A stretch of DNA of 64,000 bases from Boswellia sacra. Its lineage: Eukaryota > Streptophyta > Magnoliopsida > Sapindales > Burseraceae. The translations under genes were made by a program, and so were the position numbers. The stretch is from positions 1 to 64,000 of the forward strand of contig SNVD02013970.1 in NCBI GenBank assembly GCA_013180625.2, in the 5' to 3' direction. Below, piece after piece: positions 47,201 to 59,100 of this stretch (positions are counted from its first letter, which is position 1; every line of letters begins with the position of its first letter). The notes under the pieces are model-generated. The model ran no database searches. It saw only the letters and a program-made list of their open reading frames with translations, and was not told the origin of the DNA.

Positions 47201-50200
47201 GCTATCTTTATTCCCAAGTTCTTCTTTCTAGGAATGAGCTCGAGCCATATAACTTCCCTATAAATAAGTTTTGTAAGCTATTCTTTAGATATAAGAATCA
47301 ATTAAAAGAAATTTCAACATCATTATTAAGGGTTTTATATAAACCAACTGAAGATAACCATTTTTTATCAGTTTTCATACTGTAGTCTTGAATATTGCTC
47401 AAATGTCCAATTCTAAATATGGTACCTACCCTTAACTTCACTTATCAAGCCTTGATCCAACATCAAAGCAAAGTAAATACAGCTTCCAAATCTCAAAAAG
47501 CATATCAACGTCATAAAACCGAAAAAGAACTTATCAAGAGGTTCATATAAAAAAATAAAAAAATAAAAAATATAAGAACTTTCCAAAGGACAATCTAAAA
47601 ATTTTAAGAAACTTTTCTAGATGAAAAAATTTAGCCCTAAATTAATGCTAAAAGATTTTTATTTTTCAAATAAAAATATCAATTGAGAGAGCATAGTAAC
47701 TCTTAAATTGACCACAACTCATCTCTTTTCTTAAAAGTATATTCAAAATTCTTAAACAAGACTTACCACCTTCATTAGTAGTAAAACACACTCTTGTTCT
47801 TTTCATAAGATGCAAAATATTTTTTTAAAAAAAGTAAAATTATTTAAAAAGAGGTCTTCATTTTAAAATTTTATTTACTGGCAATACAAATAATCCAATA
47901 AATAAATACCCTGTGTCAGTGTCTTCTTCCACTTTTATTAGTGCCTCTTTTAGGTTATGAATGTGGATTTCTTATGTAGCTTACCCTGATAAGCAGCATT
48001 TTTTTATCAACTGTTAAAAATACGATTGTAATACCAACTAACCAGTGTATCAATTAATGAAGGTTTTCTTATTCCCAGCTTTAATTCTAGGACTTTCATT
48101 CCAGATCGTTCGGTAGTTTAACATTAGTAAAATGTTACTTTAGTTATTCTCTTCCGTGTTCTCTTGAAAAGTTAGAGTAACTTGGCCTCCACATAGGACC
48201 TAATGTTGACTGAAATAACTTTTTGCCAAAATATACACTGTATAAACCGTTCATTGACAGTGCTGCATAAAAAGATTAACTAGAAGTATTTTAAAAGTTT
48301 AGAAATGGTCAATAAAAAATAAAAAAGTAATGCCTACCAAGAATAAAGAGAATAGGATTTCCAAATTCAAAAAAAGCACTAATTCATCATCTAACAAATA
48401 ATATTACTATTCCAGAGAGCAGCAACAGCATATATTCCTGAAAAATTACTATGTTAATTTCCAATTTTAAAACCTCCAGACCAAGTTGCATAGCACTTGA
48501 GGACTAATTACAGCTTTTCAGATTGTAATTAGATTAGCTATAGAATCAATATTGAAACAGTTAATTTAAAAATTTACGAAAAGAATCAACAATATAAGAA
48601 ATAAAAACACACCTCGAGGTTGAGGCAACTCAAGTGGTATGAAGAAGGGCAGTGCGAACAATGAATTAGGTCACCCCCATGGTGGCAAACACTACATATT
48701 GTGTCCTTTAATTGAAAATCATGACATCCTTGCTTCCTCTTACGCTTTCTAGAATGAGACACCAAATCTTTAGGCCTAAGATTTTTCCCATATTTCTCAA
48801 ACTGCCGAGATGGACGGCAGTGATTAGAAAACGAATCCTCTTCTTTTTGTACAGCATACAGTCTCTGCTCTTCTACCTTAGGTGATGGCTTTAGTTTTAA
48901 ATTGACTTGTCGACATTTCTTTGAATTCTTCTGTTTCAGTAGTGAAGATTTCCTACGCTCCTGAACAATAACAAGTGACGCCTTCCTCTCCCTCTGCTTC
49001 TCCCAAAAATTATTAAACACCAAAGCAACTTTATTGTTAACATTTCTCTTAGTCAAATTTCTTCGTCGTTTAACTGATTGATTAATTTGAAAATTATGCA
49101 CACCAAGAGCTCCAATTTTCTCCTCTTTCAATATATCTACAAGGATCTTATTTTGCTCACCTTCACACCCTGTGAGAGAGTGAAGCTTTTCTACTTCAGA
49201 TTCTGCCCTATCTGGCTTCTTTTGTGTGGAATAAGAAACACAATTTAGTACTTTATTGAAACCTGAACTACTGTTGGCAATTTGATGAGATTCACCTTTG
49301 CGAACAGTATTATTCTCTATGAATGAAGCAGATGTCATTTGCATTTCCCTGCACAGATTATTAGCCTTTAAACCATTCCGATCAGCGGTATTTACTACAG
49401 ATGGTTCCTTGTATCCAGAACTTGAATTTGGTGACTGCTGCTTGTTGCATTCACCATTACGAGCATTTTCTCCTTGTTTTTGTCTAGATCTGGTAACCCT
49501 GAATTCAATTTGATTTCTTACCTTAATAAGAGAATCACATATATGAGAATTCAACTTGACAAGCTGAGAACCGTTCGATTTAATTGCTTTCTTTCCCACT
49601 TTATTTGCTACAATTTTGTGATTTCTTACCTGAACAAGAGGGTCACAAAGATTTGAACTTGGTGACTGCTGCTTGTTGCATTCACCATAAGGAGCATTTT
49701 CTCCTTGTTTTTGCCTAGATCTGGTAACCCTGAATTCAATTTGATTTCTTACCTTAATAAGAGAATCACATGTACAAGAATTCAACATGACACGCTGAGA
49801 ATCCTTCGATTTAACTGCTTTCTTTCCCACTTTTGCCACAATTTTCTGATTTCTTACCTGAGCAAGAGGGTCAAAAAGATTCGAATTCACCTTAGCACGT
49901 TCAGAACCCTTCAATTTATTTCCTTTCATTTTAATAATATATGACAGGATTTTGTAATAACCGAGATCCCGCCTACTTGATTTAGCGGCAATTTCATAAA
50001 CAACATCCATGAAGTATTTTCTCCACACAGAACGACCACCACAAGGCCACTCCGAAATCATCTTAGTGAACCCATAATTCAACCGCAAGGTGGACCAAAC
50101 CTTCTTTATGAAACTAGATAATGGAAAATGTCCACAAAGATCCCTAGCCAACTGGACCAACATCCAAACTCCCCGTTGTCTCCAGACACCCATAAACTCA

Positions 50201-50955
50201 TCCCACTCTTGAGCCACACGTAAGCAACTCACACTAAACTTCCGATAATCATTCTCATCAGGAAAAAACACATAACGCTCCTCTGCATCAGTGTTACAAT
50301 CAAAAACAATACCTTCCCACCAAGCATCCTCAAACAAAACATCAACACAAACCCCAAAACCCAACTTCTTACTAGAATCAACCTTCAATAATGGAGGTGG
50401 GGGACGAATACGTCCACGATAAGTTGAGGAAACATGCCGCCTAAGGTGGCGGCCTTCGATTGCCTCTGTAACCGGAATGGACTCAACTAGCTTCAACTCA
50501 CCATATTCACACAACAGCTCATCATACTCAACCCTGCGGCATAAGTCTGAAACTCCAACAACCACGCCAGGGTGCCATGACCCCCTCAACCCTTCCTCAA
50601 ATTGCCGCACCTAAACCAATTATACACACATTCAACTCAGTGACTACAAGCCGAGATGCTTTTCACTCAATATAACAACAAATTCAAACAACCCGAGCAA
50701 CTGAATAATAAAAATTCACCATAATCTCAACTCGATTAACTCAATCAAACTGAAACCCATTAAACAACATGATCACTAAGCAATATTAAAGGCAACACAA
50801 AACAATTCAACAATGTCTTCCAAATGCGAACAATACCACTTCAAATAAACACAAATTTTAATTTTTTAAAAAATTAACAAAAAATTAATAAAATTAAACG
50901 GAGGAATTGAAATTACCTCGACCCGTTCGTGAAGGAGAAGCTTTCTCTGGTTCAT
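38204..50955 (-). CDS. IDM1-like protein: Agenet domain, PHD fingers and GNAT acetyltransferase
   Basis: Exons (minus): 50955-50917, 50610-48613, 45646-45529, 45449-45364, 45054-44822, 39555-39469, 39360-39261, 39136-38935, 38834-38783, 38411-38204. All junctions are GT-AG and every phase agrees, giving 1040 residues. N-terminal Agenet/Tudor-like region (about 1-170) with GSWHPGVVVGV and WWEGIVFDCN. A lysine-rich middle with a 77-residue tandem repeat. PHD finger at 651-695 (CSVC, CSHC, YHLSC, WFCPSC). A second cysteine cluster (ALCGFRDF...YHMTCL...FCSEACF) to about 747. GNAT domain 840-940 with YRRQGMC acetyl-CoA motif and LVLPSI...NTWEASFGF. Related plant proteins read histone marks and acetylate histone H3 in the nucleus, protecting loci from DNA methylation. 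The last two exons are least certain: without splicing at 38934 the protein stops at 38897. Confidence 0.88.
40950..42600 (-). pseudogene. Copia pol fragment in the intron
   Basis: Minus-strand islands: the connector CVFLGYGEEKNSLKVFDP with its following HVFF (about 42490-42380), then RT pieces (WLKPLHGLKLDSW, about 41260; FVYIDDIVIIWN, about 41120), where YIDD replaces the catalytic YVDD. Stops and frameshifts throughout. Confidence 0.62.
42990..43390 (-). pseudogene. LINE reverse transcriptase fragment in the intron
   Basis: WPLKYIGLPLGDNPK and the following VVKVER block match the C-terminal RT region of plant L1-type LINEs (PLKYLGLPLG...). The rest is degenerate. Confidence 0.65.
45647..48612 (-). 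other. 3.0-kb intron of the IDM1-like gene
   Basis: Non-coding; splits the PHD finger between CLNLE and DIPGGKW. A poly-A tract lies at 46902-46920. No mobile element could be identified. Confidence 0.7.
49431..49892 (-). repeat. 231-bp tandem duplication inside exon 2
   Basis: Copies 49431-49661 and 49662-49892. Each encodes 77 residues: (V/I)RN(Q/H)KIVA, VGKKAxKS, then DSLIKVRNQIEFRVTRSR and GECNKQQSP. The frame is preserved and the sequence is nearly identical. Confidence 0.9.
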
Positions 50956-51804
50956 GAAGAGAGAGAGAATGCGAAAAAGAGTGAGAGCAAATTTTTTTGG
51001 TAAGAAGGGAAGCGAAAGCAGAAGAGACAGAAGTAGAGAGATAGACTGCGACTGCTCATTGGAATTTAATAATATAATAACAGGGCATTTTGAATTGATG
51101 AGGGAGGAGTACGATAGTGATCAAGTACAACCGAGTGTATAAAACTATCTTACTCCTTATGATTTGGTGACGACCTTAGCCAGCTGTCAGATTGTGGACC
51201 GTACGTGGTTTGACTCTCGGAGTGCGTATTCACATGAAGAGCACGACGTTGAATTTGGGTAACGTAAAACGACTTGGCAATGCTTTTTTAAATAACTAAT
51301 GATTGATTGATTATAAAATATGGATTTGGTTATTTAAATAAAAATAGTATTATGAATAGTAGAGTAATTTTGAATCGGAGGAGGAGTAAGGTAATGATCA
51401 TGTACAACCGAGTGTATGAAATCATCTTACTCCTGATTCGGTGACGCTCTCTATGCCAACTGTCAGCCTGTGGGCCGTACATGGTTTGACACCTGGAGTG
51501 TATTTACATCGAGAGCAGGACGATAGTACATCACACCCTGATTCATTATAACTATCTAATGACCCATTCCTCCATTTCTAATGATTGATTGATTTGCAAA
51601 TATAAATAATCGCGTACAACCAAGTGTATAAAACTATCCTACACCTACAATTTGACGGCGTTCATTGTGATATGTGTCAGCTTGTGGACCGTTACGGTTT
51701 GCGTTATTTAACCGGTGGTTGACGTTGTGACAATCTGGGTAATACCATATGGTGCGAGCATTATTTTGTTTTAGTGTAATACTGCGGTTTTGCTGGACTG
51801 GATG
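50956..51804. repeat. Promoter region of the IDM1-like gene with three diverged tandem repeats
   Basis: Segments around GTACAACC(G/A)AGTGTAT recur at 51125, 51402 and 51613. Each continues through (A/T)TCxTAC...TGACG...TGTCAG..TGTGG(A/G)CCGTAC and, in the first two, GAGAGCA(C/G)GACG. AATGATTGATTGATT occurs at 51299 and 51580 between copies. It lies 170-800 bases upstream of the minus-strand start codon. Confidence 0.8.
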
Positions 51805-51813
51805 GTTTGACAT
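51805..51813 (+). repeat. Target-site duplication (left) of the second MULE
   Basis: GTTTGACAT, identical to 61068-61076. Nine bases is the diagnostic length for Mutator-like insertion. Confidence 0.93.
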
Positions 51814-51905
51814 GGGTTATTTTTTTAAATAACCTCTTTTGGGGTCTTTTTTTTAAACATGACCTCTTTTTTGTATTTGACTAATTGTAACCTCTTATAG
51901 ATATG
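51814..51905 (+). repeat. Left terminal inverted repeat of the second MULE
   Basis: Aligns with the reverse complement of 60975-61067 through shared AAATRACC, TTTGTATTTGACTA/TTTGATTTTAACTA and TTGTAACC/TTGACCCC blocks. Confidence 0.75.
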
Positions 51906-52242
51906 AAAAGTCTAATTTACCCTTATTAGTTAATATGAAAAGATGAATGCAATACATACACTCACTCTCCCAACTCTTCAACACGCACACCCCAAAAAGG
52001 CAAAACTGAAAATTTTCTCAGAAAAGGAATGTCAAGCCAGTGAGTAGAGGTTGGAATCCAAGGAGTTGAGTTGAGTCAACGTTGAACAAAGTGAAGGTAT
52101 TCATAGTGTTGATGACAATTAGGTTTAGATTTAGTCTTTAGATTTGTTTTTTTCCATTTTTTATGTTTGATATCTATTGAGGTGGACTATGTTGAAGGAA
52201 ATTAAGGCTTGAAACTGTGGGTTTGTTATGTAAAAACGTTTT

Positions 52243-52301
52243 GCACCACCCTTTTCTCCAAAGGGATGTGCTGCACGGCCCTTTTCTACAAAGGGTCGTG
52301 C
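52243..52301 (+). repeat. Two leader hairpins with GCACGAC-like arms
   Basis: 52243-52271 (GCACCACCCTTT...AAAGGGATGTGC) and 52273-52301 (GCACGGCCCTTT...AAAGGGTCGTGC) are adjacent stem-loops in the MURA leader. Their arms share the GCACGRC/GTCGTGC sequence of the array at 55.2-55.7 kb. Confidence 0.75.
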
Positions 52302-52414
52302 AAAACGACCATTTTCTCCAATAAGTAATGGTATATAATACTTTGGTCAAAATAGTCGTGAAATCTGTTTGAATTAATTGTAATGTTTTGTATTGGTATT
52401 ACAGGCTTCAGTAA

Positions 52415-54859
52415 ATGGATAATGTTCGTTTTCCTATTGTGTATGATGGTGAATGGGTGTCAAGTGGCAAAGAATTTTTTTCAATGGTCGTAGAAGCAAA
52501 GGTGTGACTTTGCCTATGTCAACAACCTATGAAGAGTTAGTTCGTAAAGTTTCTGAAGTAACAAATAAATCATTAGAGGAAAACACATTTTCATTGCAAT
52601 ATATGTTAAGGGCACATATTCCACTTCCTCCATCAATAGTAGAAAGTGATGATGATTTGAAATATTTCTTAGAAAAAAACCTCAATGTGGACTCTTCAAA
52701 TAGGATCCCCTTATATGCAATTGTTGAACCCCGTTCACATGAAATTGAAATTGATATTGAAAATGGTATAGGTTCGAGGGAGAGTAGTAACCAATTTCTT
52801 ACCAGTGTTCCCTTAACATACCCAGAAGAACGTTATCATGCAATTCCTTCCACTATTAATGAAGATGATGTGCTGGAAGAACCATTAGTTAATACTGATC
52901 TCGATCCTAGTCACATGAATGATTTACAGAATTTTGATCATGTCCAATCACCAGAATCGCGTTCATGTGACATTTCTCAATCTAATCGTGAAGTTTTTTT
53001 CCTAGAGGTAATGAGTTTTCAACTAATCATGATCTGGGGAGTAATTCAAATTCATTTGCCACTTCTAATGTTAGGTCATCATCTAAACTTTCCGATAGTA
53101 ACACCGATGTATATGTAAGCACTGTGTTCAAGAATAAGAAGGATTTGCAAAACAAGATTAGCATTTTAGCAGTAAAAAGGAACTTTCAGTTTAGGGTAAA
53201 AAAGTCCAGCAAAACCCTTTACAAGATAGCATGTATAGATGAATTGTGCAAGTGGCGACTTCGTGCCATGAAAATCAAGAATTGTGATCTTTTTAAGGTG
53301 ACAAAGTTTTGTGACATACATACATGTGCTCTTAACAATCTTGAGCGAGATCATCGTCAAGCTACATCAAAGTTAATTGCTATGGATATTCATGAGAAGT
53401 ACAATGATGTTAGAGTGACTTATAGGCCTAATGATATTAGACATGATGTAGCAAAAAATTTTGGAATTCATATTTCTTATGGAAAGACATGGCAAGCGCG
53501 GGAGCATGCGTTAGAGTTGGTTCGGGGTTCACCAGAAGATTCATTCAGGTTAATGCCAAGATACTGTCATACTTTAGAGAAGCATAATCACGGCACTATC
53601 ACTCATATACATACTGATCCACATGACCATTTCTTATATATTTTTTTTTTGCCTTGGGTGCTTCCATACGTGCCTTTAGAACTTGTATAAGGCCCGTTGT
53701 TGCTGTAGAGGGGACCTTTTTGAAGGGCAAATATAGAGGCACCCTGCTTGTGGCCGCATGCATGGATGGTAACAATCAAATTTATCCTTTGGCGTTTGGC
53801 GTTGTCGACTCCGAGAATGATGCATTGTGGGAATGGTTTTTAACAAAATTGAAAGATGCTATTGGTTCTGTTGAAGATCTTGTGATAATCTCTGATCGTC
53901 ATAAAAGCATAGGCAAGAGGGTGGGTAAAGTGTTTCCTGATGCTCAACATGGTGCCTGTGTGTATCATATTTCACAAAATCTTAAGGTCAAATTCAAAGA
54001 TGTGGTTATAAGTGATATCTTCTTTACAGCCAACAAAGTTTATCGTCAATGTGAGTTTGAGGACCTAATGCGACAAATTAATAGAATCGACCACCGTATT
54101 GCACAATATCTACACGAAGCTGGGTATGCAAAGTGGGCTCGTTCGCATTTTGATGGTAGAAGGTATAGTATTTTGACAACCAATATTGCAAAGTGCCTGA
54201 ATGGTGTTCTTAAGGAAGCACGAGAGTTTCCCATTATGAAGCTAGTGGATCATATTATATCAAAGGTGTTGCAAAAATGGTTTTGTACACGTAGGGAGGA
54301 GGCAATTAACATGACAACTCCCTTGACAACATGGGCTTAAAAACAGTTGAAGAATAGGCATGAGGAAGGCTTTTCTTATAGAGTTGTTCCAATTAGCCTA
54401 CACGAATATACTGTTAAAGATGGATATTTAGATGGTCATGTAGACTTGCATGCAAGAACATGTAGCTGCCGAGAATTCCAAGTTGAACAGTTACCATGCA
54501 AACACGTTATTGTAGTGTGTAGAGTTCGTAACTTATTAGTCTACAATTTTACTCATCATTTTTATAAGTCCGAAGTCCTATTGACTGCATATGCGAAGGC
54601 TATCTTTCCTGTTGGTTCATCTGAGGAGTGGGATATTCCAAATGAAGTTGAGGCACGTATAATATTAGCCCCCGCGAAATGTTGCGGACAGGGTAGGCAA
54701 AAGAAGAATCGAATTCCATCGTTGGGTGAAGAAAAGAAATCACGTAAATGTGGGAGGTGTGGTGGCAGGAGTCATAATCGAAAGACATGCCGGTCGATGA
54801 ATCTGCTGTCAACCCAAATAAATCAGGAGGCTCCATTAAATGATACCGGTGGGGAGTAA
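52415..54859 (+). pseudogene. MURA transposase, frameshifted and nonsense-mutated
   Basis: ATG 52415 follows a TTACAG acceptor. In order: a PB1-like N-terminus (VYDGEW; GRRSKGVTLP), an acidic linker, the MuDR DNA-binding domain (VFKNKKDLQNKIS, CKWRLRA, HTC; 53110-53340), the MULE DDE domain (53650-54100; GKYRGTLLVAACMDGNNQIY, SDRH), the SWIM finger (CSCREF...CKH, 54463-54510) and a terminal zinc knuckle (CGRCGGRSHNRKTC). Frame changes occur at three T-runs (near 52481, 52994 and 53641), and one in-frame TAA sits at 54338-54340. The first catalytic residue, normally Asp in VDGT, is Glu (GAG at 53708). The protein would cut at TIRs in the nucleus; this copy is probably inactive unless the T-run shifts are sequencing errors. 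Confidence 0.9.
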
Positions 54860-55140
54860 CCACATAATGAATATGATAAAAACCACATGTACCTACCGCT
54901 TATTAAAAGCATTACTTTATGCAATGGATGTGTGTGTTGTAATCGTTTTGTTGGACATGTTAGTGGTTGATGTTATTACCTAATGACTTCAATAAATAAA
55001 ATTATTATTAAGTTGTTCTTGTACACCGGTTAGCTATGGCATTGTAATGCAATTTATTTCTCTTACATTGTAATTATATATAATATCAATAGAAATGGAC
55101 AATAGTAACATCTAAAACAGGACAAAGCATTGTGTAATAG
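54860..55140 (+). other. 3' flank of MURA
   Basis: Non-coding; AATAAA-like signals around 54990-55000. Confidence 0.5.
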
Positions 55141-55158
55141 AGTAAATTCTAAAATTTG

Positions 55159-55672
55159 GCACGACCAAGTCGTTCGATAAACTTGTTTTGTTGCAATAGA
55201 GTGAAATCAGTTTTAATGCACGACTGGGTTGTGCAATAGAGTGAAGCTGTTTTATTGCACGACCCGGTCGTGCTAATTGTACGAATGGGTTGTGCAACAA
55301 AACAGATTCTGTTTTGAAGTCTCCTTTGTTGCACGACTGGGTCGTGCAATGGTGTGAAATCTGTTTTGTTGCACAACTGGGTCGTGCAACAAAACAGAAT
55401 ATGTTTTGAATTCTGTATTTAGCATGACCCGGTCGTGCAATAAGCATGACAAAGTCGTGCAACAAAACAAATTTCGTTTTGAAATCTGCTTCTGCTTTGA
55501 TGCACGACCCGATCGTGCAACTAAACATAATTTGCCTTAATGCTCGACCCGGTCGTGCCGATTGCACGACTGGGTCATGCAACAAAATAGATTTCATTAC
55601 GCATTCTGTTTTGTTGCACTACTCGGTCGTGCAACGAAACATAATCTGCCTTAATGCAAGACCCGGTTGTGC
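55159..55672. repeat. Array of 13 short palindromes (GCACGAC-NNN-GTCGTGC)
   Basis: 17-base inverted repeats with consensus GCACGACCCGGTCGTGC start at 55159, 55218, 55257, 55279, 55331, 55371, 55422, 55444, 55502, 55542, 55564, 55616 and 55656. Spacings fall into classes (22, about 40, about 52, 58) that recur in order. Spacers are also complementary (CTGTTTTGTTGCAC / GTGCAACAAAACAG), giving longer palindromes such as 55361-55397 (16 of 17 arm bases pair). The array lies exactly between the 3' ends of the two convergent genes. Several frames stay open through it only because of its periodicity. Function unknown. Confidence 0.92.
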
Positions 55673-56180
55673 ATTAAGGTAGATTATGTTTAGTTCAATG
55701 TGTAGCAAAAGGAAATCTTGTTTTAATTTTTTAAATGTTTCATCTTTTCCAGACGAAAGAGAACCTATAGATATTCAACAATAAATTGGGAGGCATGCAT
55801 GACTAGTTCATCCAGTTTCTTCGCAGGCACAAGCACAACAGCAAGGACAATCAAATGTAGATGGAAGACAACTACTTGGCTTATCCAAAGCCCATGCTTA
55901 CAGTTAAGTATAGATCCAGGTAGAAAAACAATAGGATTTTTCTGACGTATAAAAGAGACACATGCCAAAGGAAAAGTAATGTGTAATCACTAAATGAGCT
56001 TTACAAGATGTCAGCTCCTTTCAGCTTTACATGGATACAAACGATAATAATATCACCAAAGGTATGACTCTGCAATTACTTATTCCCTTGAATCAAATAC
56101 ATATATCCGAAAGAGTATTACAAAGTTTGAGAAGAATGTCATGGTTTCTAAAATGCGAAATTTCAACATGGATTTGGAAC

Positions 56181-59100
56181 TCATTTCCACAATCTTATAT
56201 CAAAAATATCTGCCGCCAACTCCTTCCTATATTTTTTAGCATGGTCTGGATGACGTATAACTTCTACAGACTCATCAGTGTTCAGGCATCTAAGATACAT
56301 TATAACAAAATCTCAACAATCTCCACTGCACGAGAAAATAACATAATGGTTAGTTGCAACTTCAAGAGAGGATATTACGATAAAAGAAACAAGTTTAGTT
56401 TTAAATAGGATTAACCTTATCTGTTGTTGGGGAACACCTTAGACTCAAATGACCGGCCATGGATCTGCACCACCACTGTTGTTCCCATCAATGGCTTGTA
56501 GCAATGAAGGAATCATATGTGCATATGGCGACATTTGACTTTCAAATTCATCATCCCTGTATAGATTGTGGTCCGAGTCATATACATCGATCTTGCTTTC
56601 TTTCACGTTAACAACTCCCAACACCCAATGAATTTGCCCAACATTTATTGGAATAAAAACCTAAGAAGTAGAAGAAATGCCAAAAGACAAGTCATGTGAG
56701 ACACAAGCTACTACAATACTAGAATCTGTTTAGATATTAAGTGGTCATTTGTCTTTGTTTTACTCACCCTCTCCGCAGACAACCATGACATGCCTTCAAA
56801 TTTGCTTTCACCTTTAGCATACTAGATGCATCTGTCATCATTCTCAGTCCAAAGCGTTTGTTGCTTTTTAAATAATGAGTATTTTACGACCAAGAGTTGC
56901 TGCACAGCACACAGGACAGTTCAGTGAATCAATCGAAACAATGAATCATGATTTATTCCTAGTCACGACATTATGATTACAAATGTACCTGAAAAAAACA
57001 ATCCATTAATGCATATTGACCACTCTGATTTGCATATTTGTGCCTAATGAACCAAAATGTGGCATCTATGTGCTGTATTCATAAAAACATTTTAGTTGAA
57101 AGTAGCTTATCATTTACATGCACTAATATGTTGACTTCTGCGTCAGACAACCACTCTCTAGGTTTGACTATAGTTCTAAAGAACTTCAACACTACAAGAC
57201 AAGCAATTTATGAGAACATACTTATGTTGCATGACACAAAAGTAATGGAAGGATGATCCCCACTTACAATTTTCCATCATCTTCTTTGTGACGCAGCCAA
57301 GTATTCAATTCTTTCAAGGTGTCCCTCTCTTCCGATTTGTGTTTCTTCAATGGGTTTGTGTAAGGAGGTCTACAAGATTGTGCGCGTGTCGTTGGTCACT
57401 TACGCAAGTATACCTTCTGTCTGTCACTTATAACAGTGACATCTAGTGGGGACATGCATATATTGGCGGGAATCTCACATGGGTCGGTATTCTTCTCACC
57501 TTTGTGTTCAGAAACAATATTGACAACATCAACATTGTGAGTGGCAGTGTATTCAACGGCTGGATCCCCCATTGTATTTCATTATGGCACTCTCTCGACG
57601 GAGTAGTGAAAGAGTCATCAAAAACCTATAATCAACACCATAACATGAGATGCTGAATTTTTTTTCGTAGATAACACAACAAATAAGAAAGTAAAAGTAT
57701 TCTTGACCGGAAAGGAAGAACTATATTGTTGTCTTGAATCTCCGTATCCAACTTGTATAAATGAAAGGATTTGATTAATCGAGTTCTCTATCCGATCAAG
57801 TCTTTTGGTAATGTCGTCCTCCCTATTACGTTCTGCAGCCCGAAGATAGCCTATCTCACCCTCTATGTGGACAATCTTCTCATTCTATAAAACAATCATG
57901 ACAAGAGTGGAGTATAAATGTTTTGTGCAATAATAAAACAATAAGGTTAAAAGGCAAATTAGGGAATGGAAAATATTACCATGCGATCCAATCGCTCTTC
58001 AATACTTGAGTACATGTTCGACCCATGATGATCGATATCCCCTACACGAGGTGAAGTGGTATAGGTTTTGTCATTTTCTTCATGAGGCGACATGGCTCCA
58101 TCTTCTGCCGTATGCTAATCTTTTGGCCCCTCATCTGAATTGTGTTTAAGTGTAAACCTCGTTTTTGTAATCTTTAGTTTTTCGCAATGCAAAAATGTTA
58201 AAGTGTATGGTGTGGGGGACTCACTTGGTTTTGCGGGAGAATGACTTTCGGATTCAACCTATGAAATGTACATAAATGAAAAGGCTATCAAATGTAATAT
58301 ACATCTTACTTAAAATACGAACATATTTATTTCGTTGGTCCATACCCGAGTTTGACAGAAAATGATGTCCTGCACTTCCTTGTTGATGTGGTAACTTCTT
58401 GTAATCCACCTAAGAATGAAAGCACCCTCTTTTGCCAACTTAATTGCCAGTCTAGGATTACATTGGTCAAATGTCTCATAAACCCACACCTATTACACAG
58501 AAAGAAGATATTATTAGGCTATAAGATATTAAACAACGGACAACAAAAGGGAATACGATACCACCCATTTACCTGAAATGCATATGGGAAACCATGCAAG
58601 TTATAATGCTCTTTGTGTGTGCTCTTCTTCAATTTCTTAAGATTCCACTTGCTATGTCGATCCTGAATGTTCTTCCTCATGCTGTTTAATGTCATATCAA
58701 AGCATTTTCGGCCCCAAGGATATGCATTGAACATATCGATATCATCAAGCAAATGAATATGATCTATCCTAATTTTAGTTGTTGGTTCTTTACCCAACAA
58801 TGCACACTCCAAGAAATACAACATTGCCAATTTCACTCTTAGCATGTCATCATTATCTGGGCTTTGTTTGAATGCCGTTTGTAATTCTCCATGGTCGAAC
58901 CTAACTCTTCCACCAAGTAGACCATGACACAAGCTTTGCTCTTTAGGGACTCTCTTTCGTGGATCATAACGGGGAAATTTACCAAATCGTAACCCCATAA
59001 CCAATGCAAAATTTCTCTATGAAAATGTAACATTCTTTCCATTAACAAGAAAGGTCATACCATCATCGTCACTGTCCACTTCCCACAAAAGCATGTTGTG

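Noticed and set aside
53654..54340. Independent gene for the DDE segment of MURA
   Set aside because: It continues the same protein after a T-run frameshift and is followed in frame by the SWIM finger after one stop.
55159..55672. CRISPR array
   Set aside because: Repeats are palindromes with related, not unique, spacers in a plant nuclear transposon; no cas genes.
55112..55682. ORFs on both strands across the palindrome array
   Set aside because: Products are periodic translations of the inverted repeats; not genes.
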